Source of the DNA: Protula sp. h YS-2021
Lineage: Eukaryota; Annelida; Polychaeta; Sabellida; Serpulidae
Direction of reading: 5' to 3'
Length of the DNA stretch: 64,000 nucleotides
Assembly (NCBI GenBank): GCA_949752745.1
Contig: OX457031.1
Location: forward strand, 39,839,502 to 39,903,501
The position numbers were made by a program, and so were the translations under genes. The notes beneath the pieces were generated by a model. That model ran no database searches, had not been told where the DNA came from, and saw only the letters and a program-made list of their open reading frames with translations. Of this stretch, positions 24,183-36,100 are shown one piece after another. Each line of letters starts with the position of its first letter. Position 1 is the stretch's first letter.

Positions 24183-27100
24183 GTGAGTAACCCCCCCCCC
24201 CCCCCCCTCCACCCGACATTTTGAGAATATTTCCTCAAGAAGCATGCCATTCGGTGAACATTTTCCGACACGTCTTTTCTCATCAGTTACCTATTTTGGT
24301 GAATCTAAAAATAGTTTCTAATCATTTCCTGGTTTAATGTTACAGTTGTCACCAAGGTAGTGTTTCCCTTTACGCCAAACATGTTACTTCATTTGCTAGC
24401 CCATTTCCAGCATGTGGTTGCCAACTTCTTGCTCAAACATTGATGCACACATTCAGTTTTGATATAAAATGTATTTTAAAAAAGATCTTTTAAGTAAAAC
24501 TATCCATTTATAACTAACAAGCTAACTTGTAATTCAGGCCACACAATAGCCAAACAAACTCTAATCATTGTTACTACTATAGCTTGATGACCTGAAGAAG
24601 TTACTATCGTGTTTCTTACAGCATGCACTGTCGGCATTGTAGCAGATGACACATTCCAGGCTTATATTGATGGGGTGCTGGTGGCCGAGGGCAATATTTT
24701 TGCCAACCAAATGACAACTGCAGTTTCTTCGGATGCACAGGTATTAATGTTTTACTAAAATGTATTTTCTGCCGCTTGAAAATATTTTTTTCCAAGTCAA
24801 AACCGAAATTTTCAAACTTGAAGCCCTTACATATAGTAATTCAGTCGGGGTTACGTCTGTTAGCAAAGCATTTGTCCTGCGACCTAAATTGAATGCTCTA
24901 ATGCTTTTGAGATATATTGCTTTATAATACTTAAATTTGTGGACTTTGATGTAAAATCAGTAAAAATAACTATTTAATTATTTATGATTACAGATACTTG
25001 CTTTAAAAGTTATAAACAATAACCAGGCATCTGGTCTCCTAGTGATGACGTCAGCACAGTATATGTTCTATTCCCATGGTAACAGCAGTGATTGGAGGTG
25101 CACTGCCCAATCATATGACGACTCTGATTTACAATGGACCGCCCCTGAGTTTGACGACACCAGCTGGGATTTTGCTCATGCCATCGGTCAGTTATTTTAT
25201 TAGAATTTACAGTAGCAGTTAATACCTTCTTTGAATTAAGACCAGATCCAAATCAAGATCCTGAAACACCGTCACTCAGTTTTATTTACCTCACCTTTAT
25301 TTACCCATAAGTGGCTTGCCTACAAAATTTACGGAACATGCCTAAAACCCTAGACAAAAATTAGGAAGACAGATCACATGATGTTTACATCTCAAATACA
25401 AACTTTACACTCCGGTTTATGAAACATAGAAGTGTAATTTCAAGTTTCGTGGTGCTGGGATATTTTCTTTGTTCTTTTGGCACGGCGCTGGTCGTATTTA
25501 CGTACTGTACAAGTTTTAATATAGTGAGAAATGAAATGTATAAAATACATTATTTTTAGTTTTGTATTAAAAGAGCGCCAAGATATCCTAGGATGACGTG
25601 GCTTCCATAGGCGGCTGAGTTATATGATGTGGGGACCAAGATATCATAAGATATCTTTTCCGGGGGGATTCAAGGGGATATCGTGTTACACCGGTGTAAG
25701 GAAACGTTTTGACCCCCAAAATAAATCGACCCCCGGTCGATTTGTTTTAAAACAAACAGACCCCCCGGTCGATTTGTTTTAAAACAAACAGACCCCCTCT
25801 AAAATGTTTTAACCCTCTTATTTTTTGTTGATTTCTTTATGTCTTTCCATATATGGCCACCTTATTAGTTTCTTTAATTGAAATAAAAACTATATCCACG
25901 AATAACGATTTATCTAGCAACTAACATCTACATTTTCAAACACGAAAACACTTCCAACACCACTAACATACAGTCACCAAAAAAATCTGTCCAAGCACAA
26001 TAATGGCATTTCAAAGGCTCAAAATAATAATTTTCTACATCAAGAGGTAGAAAATGCTTAAAATAGTAACTAAAAACCACCTGCACCTTTTTTACTTCCA
26101 TTTTATATTTAAACATGATTATTTGGAGGGGGTCATTTTATTATGGGGGAGGTCTGTTTGGTATGGCGGGTTTTCCCAAAACAAATCGACCGGGAGGTCT
26201 GTTTGTTTTAAAACAAATCGACCGGGAGGTCGATTTGTTTGGGGGTCAAAACGTTTCATTACACCGGAACAAACATCACAGAGCTGAATTTTGTGCAATG
26301 ACATCGCTCTTCTTGTACGTGAAACATGCTTATAAAAAGAAAATTTTATATAGATAGTTTGATATTCGGTTCAAATCAGGGTGTCAACAATTTGAAAGGA
26401 GGTATATCTGAAATCGCCACATAGAAATGACCTACTTTAACAATCCAAATGTTATAAGAAGGTAGAAGATGTAATGGGCTGTAAAGAAATCTTTGGAGTG
26501 TATAGTTAGAGCTTTTCTTTCACCGTTGATGCAGCTGAGTACAGAGATGACAACACAACTTGGGCTAGCTACCGAGGAGCGTACGATATAGCGGATATCC
26601 GTGCACATTGGATATGGACATCAAATCCAGGCCAACAAGGAATGTCAGAAATTGGTACAGATACACAAATATACTGCCGAGCTCCAATTCCACAATCGTG
26701 TTCAAACTACCAAGGTAAACATCCATTCATTCCATGAACACGGATGAAATATGTTTTTTTTATTTATTTATTAGTAGGGTGAAAACGACAGTTCTGGGTC
26801 ACTTGATGACGTCATACTGTCTGGAAGTGACGTCATACTGTCTGGAAGTGACGTCATCATGTCTGGAAGTGACGTCATACTGTCTGGAAGTGACGTCATC
26901 ATGTCTGGACCGGAAGTGTTGTCTGGACCGGAAGTGACGTCATCATGTCTGGACCGGAAGTGACGTCATCATGTCTGGAAGTGACGTCATAGCGTCTGGA
27001 CCGGAAGTGTTGTCTAGACCGGAAGTGCTGTCTGGAGTGGAAGTGACGTCATCATGTCTGGAGCGGAAGTGACGTCAGGATAAGTGTAAGGATAGGCGCG

Positions 27101-30100
27101 GCCCTCCATGACGTGATAATGACGTCATGATGACGTCATACTGTCTGGAGCGAAAGTCTGGAGCGAAAGTGGTTTGGCCGAGTCAATCATCATGAAGCCA
27201 ACGCACTCCACCTGTCAATCAGTGTAACCATGGCAACAGAGCCTAAAAAGGTCGACCCCCCCCCCCCCTAGGACAGACTATGTACCGACCCCCCCCCCCT
27301 AGGACAGACTATGTACCGACCCCCCCCCCCCCCTAGGACAGACTATGTACCGACCCCCCCCCCCAGGGAAAGACTATGTACCGACCCCCCCCCCCAGGAC
27401 ATACTATGTACCGACCCCCCCCCTCCTCCCCCCCCCCTAGGACATACTATGTACCGACCCCCCCCCCCTAGGACATACTATGTACCGACCCCCCCCCCCT
27501 AGGACATACTATGTACCGACCCCCCCCCCCCCCCCCCAGGAGAGCAACAAAAACTTTTGCCGAATCAGCATGATGAAATCGTTGATTCAGCATGATAAAA
27601 TCGTATATAAGTGTGGTGTCTCAAGGCTCAGACACCGTCAGACATTGTCAGACATCGTCAGACACATCATGGATAACACACCAGCTATCATCATTGATGA
27701 CTTAACAGCGTTTCAAGCGAATGAATCTGTTTGCATCTGGGTAAATATGCGTGATGAAGCTGAAGCAGCTGATATTACATATGCTTTGGAGGAGGTGCTA
27801 CAATTTCCAACTCAGATCACTGTAGTGAAGCCTGACGTAGTAATTACATTTATGTGGAACAACCGCATAGTAACACTGACTCAACGATACTGCAAGTGTC
27901 AAGTGTGGTTGGAATATGAGGGACAACCCCATAACTGCTGCTGATATATACTAAAATATTTCGGGCCCTTTTAAGGGCCATCCTATATTATGAAATGAAG
28001 CAAAACATGTCTGTGTGTGTGTGTGTGAGAGAGAGAATACATTTTATCACATTTCAGGTCTAGTTGGCGGATGAATACCATTTGGCGGATGAATACCATT
28101 TGGCAGACCAATTAACTTCACCATCAGTTAACTTCACCGCTAGATGTCTCTGCTGTATAACAGCTGTACAACTTCACAACTGTAAGTGAGACATTCATAT
28201 ACACAAGTAAAATTCTGCTGAGTCAGCAATTTTAACATTTTGGAACAAGTTTGAAAAGTGACACACCATATTTTGATTACATGGAAGTAGCATAAAAGCA
28301 TGAATGAAACATGTCAACTAGTCAACTAGTGATACATTCTGCTGAGTTAACACACCATTGAAGTGGTATAAAAGGAAGAGTGAAACGTATATTTTACTTC
28401 ATTTCAGTTCCAGCAGTTGAAGAAGCAACAACGATGGCAACAGTCTACTGTCATGATTGTGATGTGACATTTCCATCTCTGGAATTGTTCGTGACACACA
28501 CATGCAAACCAGCTAGGATGAAACGTGCTCATGAAGAGCTTGTTGAGCAGATTGAAGCCAAGAGACGAAAGACCGTACAAGATGGTGTTGACAGACCTGA
28601 TCCAGTCCTCTGCTGTAAATGCGTCAAGATATTTTCATCTTTGGATGCATTTGAGACACATGCATGTGCTGAGATGGAAAATGTGTCTCATGAAGAACAA
28701 AGAAAGAAAGAGACAGGACAAATAGGCAGAGGCAGAAGAGTGAGTCTTGGTGAAAACGCGCAGGAAAGACGGTTTGAGCCTGAAGATGGATCAGATTTGC
28801 TACTTGAAATGCGACAACAAGAGAACCGAATCAAGAGACATTTGCTAGAAACGTTAAACCGTGGTATGAAATGGTACATTGTCGTGCATGCACGCTTCAA
28901 GAAAATGACACCAAATGTTGAAGGCGTGATGGTAGAACAAGTGGATAATGCCTTCATCAGTAGTCCAACGTATGCAGCATACAATCCAACGGATATTGAG
29001 AAGGACTTGCCAGAAGCCTATAAAGAATTGTTTACCAGGTTTGATGAACATGAGCGACAAGGTTCTGGCTGGGTGTTGGATAACATATTATTCATTGAAG
29101 TGCATACAGCTACGTCAGCGCCACTGGAAGCAAGCAGTTTTATCCCACTACCGAAGAAAGTACAGAGTACAAAGGCGGTGTTAAACATTCAGAATAAAGA
29201 CAACAAGTGCTTCTTATGGTCTGTACTGGCTCACCTTCACCCTTCAACAAACAGTCCTTGCCGCGTGAGTCATTACACACCATTTGAGAACGAATTGAAG
29301 GTGGAAGGCATGACATTTCCAACACCGATTACAGACATTCCAAAGTTTGAAAAGGAGAATGATGTGTCCATTAACGTGTTTGGATATGAACATGATGTCG
29401 TTGTTCCCATACAACTCAGCCGAAACACCAGCGCGAGAGAAATCAACTTGCTTTTGATTAGCAATGACAAGACAAGACATTACTGCCTCATCAAGAATTT
29501 CAGCAGACTGATGGCTTATCGATCAAAACATGATGGTGCAACTTTTTATTGTTTCAACTGTCTTCACGGGTTTATGCGACAAGATCTTTTAGACAAGCAT
29601 CGTGAAGTGTGTGGCAAGCATGGCGCACAACGTTTATCATTTCCCAAGGAACCCTTCATCAAGTTCAAGAATGTAGCCAAACAACAGCGAGCGCCGTTTG
29701 TCATTTATGCAGACTTTGAATGTTTCACGAAAAAGCATGAAGGAGACAAGTATCAACATCATCGTCCAAACAGCTTTGCCTATGTGGTTGTCAGCCAGTA
29801 TGAGACACGCGCTCCAGTCCTGTATCGAGGCGATAATGCTGTGAAAGTCTTTTTAGACCATATGGTATATGAACGTGATCGTATTGTGCATGGTCTACAG
29901 CAGAAAAAGAAAATGGTCATGACTCATGAAGATGAAGAGCATTATAAGAACGCCACAGATTGCTACATTTGTCATGAGCCTCTAGGAGCAGATCGTGTGA
30001 GAGATCATGATCATATCAATGGCAAATACCGCGGAGCTGCACATAATGAATGCAATTTACAATTCCGATTTCGAAAGGATAAGCAGGATGTTGAAGATTC

Positions 30101-33100
30101 TTTCATCATTCCTGTGTTTTTCCACAATTTACGAGGCTACGACAGCCATTTGATCATGGAAGAAATTGGAAAGTTCAAAAACGAAAGGATTACAGTCATT
30201 CCCAACACCGTTGAGAAATATATTGCATTCACCATGAGCAATCTGAAATTTACAGACAGCTTTCAGTTCATGAGTACTTCTCTACAGAAGTTGGTCTCCA
30301 ACCTGGCAGCAGAAGGGAAAGACAACTTTTATCACATGACGTCACACATTCACGATAGTGACCAACAAGAGTTACTGTTGAGAAAGGGAGTGTACCCTTA
30401 TGATTACGTGGATGAGCCATCCAAGTTTGCTGAAACACAACTGCCGTCCAAGGACAAGTTTTACAGTCTACTCAGTGAAGAAGACATTAGCGATGAGGAT
30501 TATGCGCATGCGCAGAAGGTGTGGGAGACATTCCACTGTACTACATTTGGCGAATACCATGACTTGTACCTGAAATCAGATGTGTTGCTGCTGGCTGACG
30601 TGTTTGAAAACTTTCGTCACGTATGTCTCAACACATATGAATTAGATCCTGCTCACTACTATACAGCGCCAGGACTGTCGTGGGATGCCATGTTGAAAGC
30701 GACAAAGGTGAAATTGGAATTGATCAACGACATTGACATGTACCAAATGGTTGAACAAGGTTTACGTGGAGGAATATCTGTCATCACACACAAGTATGCG
30801 AAAGCAAATAACCCCTACGTACCAGATTACGATCCCACGAAACCAACCAACTACTTGACTTACCTGGATGCAAACAACTTGTATGGCTGGGCTATGTCGC
30901 AAAGCATGCCGGAAAGTGGATTTATGTGGGTGAGCGAGCCAGAATCCATTGACTTTATGGATGTGGATGAAGATGACGAGATTGGATACATTTTAGAAGT
31001 GGATTTGGAATACCCATATTCAATCCATGATCATCATAATCACTATCCAGTGGCTCCAGAACGGAAATGTGTGAAAGTGGGAGAATTGTCAAAACATAGT
31101 CAGAAGCTACGGAAAGATCTAAACATGAAAGGCAAACCTAGTGAAAAGCTCATTCCCAACCTGTGTGACAAGAAGAAATATGTGCTTCATTATAGAAATT
31201 TACAGCAATATGTCTCACTGGGATTGAAAGTCACGAAGGTGCACCGTGCCATCATGTTTGCACAGAGCAAATGGTTGGCAAAATACATCTCCTTGAACAC
31301 GGAAAAGAGAAAGTTGGCCAAGAACCCGTTTGAGAAAGACTTTTTCAAACTGATGAACAACTCTGTGTTTGGCAAAACCATGGAAAATGTAAGAAAGCGC
31401 ATGAATGTGGAACTTGTTCACCAGGAAAAGCGGTTCAAGAAACTTGTAGCCAAACCTTCCTTCCACAAATTTAGAATTTTCAACGAAGATTTAACCGCGG
31501 TACATTTGCGCAAAGTGGATCTGCTTCTGGATAAACCCATTCAAGTTGGGTTCACCATTCTCGACCTCAGCAAAGTGCTCATGTTCCACTTTCATTACAA
31601 CTACATCATGACCAAGTATCCCAACGCCAAACTCTTGTTCAGCGACACCGACAGTCTATGTTATGACATAGAAACGGAAGATATATACAAAGACATGCAG
31701 GAAGATGCTGACTTGTTCGACACAAGTGACTATCCGCCAGATCATTTCCTACATTCCAACGTGAACAAGAAAGTGCTTGGGAAAATGAAAGATGAGACGG
31801 CGGGCATTCCCATTGAAGAGTTTGTTGGACTTCGGCCGAAAATGTATAGTATGATGTATGGTGGGAAAGAAAAACGTACGGCCAAAGGCATCACTCGCGC
31901 GTGTCAAAGACGGATGAAACATCAGCAGTATAGAGACAGTTTGTTCAACCAAACGCAAACGATGACTACAGGACACATCATTCGAAGTCATGACCACCAG
32001 ATCTTCTCGGAGAAGTTGAGGAAAGTGGCTCTCTCTCCCTTTGATGACAAGCGATATGTGATGAGTGATGGCTATTCCACTTTGGCGCATGGGCATTACA
32101 GTATATAAGGGGGAGACACTTCAACTTGAGAGTTAGTTGTGGTGTGAACACTGAAGCGTCAACATGAAAAGATCTGCACCAACGGATATGGATACTCTAG
32201 CAGATACGGTGAAAGACATGAAAGTGAAACATCCTGATACTACCATTAAGAAATTAAAAGTGGAGACGACGGTACCAACACCACAGTCGTGGGATGGAAT
32301 GCTTTCTCTAGGCAATGGAAAGTATATCAAGATTATGAAACAAAGTAATGAAGGTGTGGTAAACATTCGCAAATACCTCAGAGATGAGGGGACTGGAAAA
32401 AACCGTCCAACGAAAAAGGGAATTTTGCTGACAATACCTGAATGGAAAATGCTGAAGAAGCAGGTGAAAGAAGTGGATAAAAGGCTTCGCAGACAAGACG
32501 ACAAGTCATAACAAGGTAACAATCATGAATGCACTCATGCTGAACGGTGGTGTTTACCTTACTGTCAATGAGAGGAATGAAGTGATACTAGATTCTAAGA
32601 CAAGTTATCATCGGTTTAAACCTGAAGTGTGGAAAGACTTTAAAAACATACCACTTGAAGCTGGGTTTAAACGCAGACTTGAAAATAAAGTGGAAGTGAC
32701 AGTGGCTGAATATGATTCTAACATACGTGTAGAAATCTGTAGAAATCTTTTACAGGATTATCCAGAGGATTATAAGGGAGTTGTACCAGATACACCATAT
32801 ACAGATTTGATCATCTTTGATATCAAGAACTGGCGCGCAGTCTTACGATTCCTAGAAGTGATACAACATCCACTCTTCGCCATCTTGCGAGCATAAAAAA
32901 ACGTCTTTGCAGACAAGGAGACAGCTCATAGTTCATCTGACTGTTGAACGAGATGGAAGACTTTTTAACGGAATATAAACCAATTACGCATGGGTTCTCA
33001 TATCTGAGAAACGAATATGATGACATTGTGCTAAGACATTTTGGACAGTATCTCGTCCTATCACTTGATGACCAATCCGTGTTGAAAGACCATCTAGAGA

Positions 33101-36100
33101 AGTTCAGGATACCTGGCTTTCTCCTAGCAGTCTCAAATGAATTAGAAGTGCGTGTGACTGAGAACTGCTTAGACGTGTTTATACAATTTCGCCAATATGA
33201 CGAGCTTACAGAAAACTATGACTACATCACCCTCAACACAGTGGAATGGTACGCTCTGTTACAAGCATTGGATTGGAAAGAACCTAACGCTTGAATTCAA
33301 AGAAACAGAAATATGGCTTACACGAGGCACCAAATCCATTGAGCTGACACAACCTATGCGTGTGATGGACATTGACTTAGAAGAAGGATATGAACTGAAA
33401 CTGTCTGAACATGTAACTGTGAAAGTGATAAAGTTTGGTGATGTGTGTTATGTGAGCTTTCATAGCATTTACAAACATGGATGTAATGTCTATGATACCT
33501 ATATCAATTTAGATTCTAATGAATGGTATTCATTGATGAATGTATTGAAAAATGAATGTGTTTGTAAATAGTGTAAATAGACTTTGTAGTTAAGAGTTTG
33601 TAGTTAAGAATTTTGTAAATAGTGTAAATAAAAGTTTGTAAATAGTGTACATAGAATTTGTAGTTAAGAATTTGTAAATAGTGTAAATAGCGTTTGTAGT
33701 TAAGAGTTTGTAAATAGTGTTTGTAAACTTTGTAAATAGTGTTTGTAAACTTTGTAAATAGTGTTTGTAAACTTTGTAAATAGTGTTTGTAGTTAAGAAT
33801 TTGTAAATAAACGTATGTACAACACAATAAACAAGACAGTTGTTTGAAAACTTGGTTTGTTTTATTTAACAACAACAACTTAACTAATATAACAACAACA
33901 ACAACTTAACTAATATAACAACAACAACTTAACTAATATAACAACAACAACATTAATAAAACAATGGTTTATAATGTCTATATACAAAATCCTTTACAAT
34001 AAAATCACCATCCTTTCTTTTTAATATATTCACAATATCAAACATACTCTGACCTCGAGCTCTATGCAATATATAATAGACACAATAAAAACCACATGAC
34101 GATGATATTGGCGTTTGTAATGAGATAGAATTATACATATAGTCATTTCTTAAAAACATATCTAAACGATCATCGAGAGGGAACAGTCCATAAGAGTCAA
34201 AATATTCTGCAGGGTCTTTATCATAATACACTGCCACCCAATGTTCTCCTGGTTCATCTTGATCGTCTGTGTTGATCACATAGGCGCCGCGTTGTAAAGA
34301 CGGTAACTGGTCCATGGCAAACACGCCTTGAAACAAGTCTTTGGTCATGACATCATGACTCAATATGGCATCAATCTGCTTCGTGTTCATGACTGGTAGT
34401 CGAATTGGATGCTGCGATTGGCACTGATCTCAATAATGTTGTCAAATTCAGCATAGACAATGACATTGATGGTAGGTTGCAAAGCCCTAGCAAAGTTCAT
34501 TTCTAGCCGCAAATTCCCATGCTTGATCAGGGGGAAATGATCATCACCATCATAATCCGGTGTTAAGTCAAACGAAAATAAAGCATAACCTCTAGGCCAA
34601 TCTTCCCGTTTTATAATGGAACTTTTCTCACCATTCAACCGATCAAACGATTTGTAAAGCGTTTCAAAAGCGTTCAGGTATTTGTTCTGTGTAATGTCAA
34701 GCTTGAGAGGTTTGGATAGAACTGGTTCACCATCCGTGTACAGTTGCATATAGTCCAGATTAAAATGATCAAAATTGTATGGATTCCTCAATACTGATCC
34801 ACCAAAAGCTTCATTATGAACCAGACCAATGACAATACGATTTGGTAATTGACCCAAAAAGATGTTATCTTTCACAAAAGACTGAAATCCTGCTGGAATG
34901 GCCAAGACTTTACATTCTTTTCTAGTGATGATGATCTTGGCAGGACTTTTCATCAATGCATCTGCATGTCCTAACTGAATACCTGGACTCACCCTCACTT
35001 TGCGAATGGTTAAAAATGCCTCTTTCACTTCTACCTTATAGGTATTATTTACAGCCATCAATACATAGTCATCTTTTTGTCTATGGAAACGCAATTTCAA
35101 ACTGATGCCATTCGGAAGATAACGATCCTGCTCAAACAAATCTATCCTTAAACCACCTGTCAGCATAACATCACGGCTAAGACGTGTATGCAAATAACGA
35201 TTATGTAAACCATTGTTTCCTTGCTCAGCCAAGTCGCCACCCTCAACATTGACATGAAATCCTGGTACATATTGTTCATGATTAGGTCTTTTCACCTCAT
35301 GACTATTCATCGACCCAGCAGTATCCTTGTACATGAGACGCATAGAGCGCTCAGAATGCAGACTTTCTTCCGAATCATGGATGAGATGAGAGATAATGCT
35401 GGTATAACCATGAGTATTGTTGCTATGCGAAACCAAACGATCATTCAGAAACAATTCAATATTAGACCATAACCCATTAAACACATCATTGATGCAAGAG
35501 ACATTATCATCTGCGCCACACGCTGTTCCATCAGCCTTTAGAATGCGACATACAATATGAAGTTTGCTGTTCTTTAAATCCAGATATTCTTCTGTACTCG
35601 CAGGAATGTAGAATTCTATTGGAGCGCCTTCTCTAATGCTTGTAAGTGGTTGATAGTCAACATTATAACTTTTCTCTACAGCAGTTTGCGTTGGTGGTAC
35701 GTGAAACCATTCCAATGGAGAAAGACTACATTCACACGAATGATTATGAATGAGAGACATGATTTCAAAAGATATCTTTGCGATATTTTGATGTTATCCG
35801 TCTGGCTGTTTTTCGTCTTCTGGCACGTTTCGTTGGTTGCATACGCTTTTGTTCACCAAACACACGTTCTGCTACTCGGCCCGTCACATCTTTCGCGACA
35901 TTCTTTGCAGCCTTCTTAAGATGTGGCGCAACGATCTTAGCCCCAGCCTTAAGTAGTGGAATAGCTTTGCGAGCCAATGATCCCAGTATGGAACCAATAC
36001 CATCGCCATATTGGATTCGCGCTCCTTTGAATCCTGGTAATTCCCCGCCCACTTGACGAAGAAAATGGTTGCGATATGCAGACGGATCGTGTGTATAAGC

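Noticed and set aside
27311..27668. Proline-rich frames at the left Polinton end
   Set aside because: They are products of the poly-C minisatellite. The real gene starts at the ATG after the TATA box (27669).
28380..28433. Longer POLB start
   Set aside because: The codon at 28380 is GTG and lies just after the TATA box, before the likely transcript start. The ATG at 28434 opens directly into the first zinc motif.
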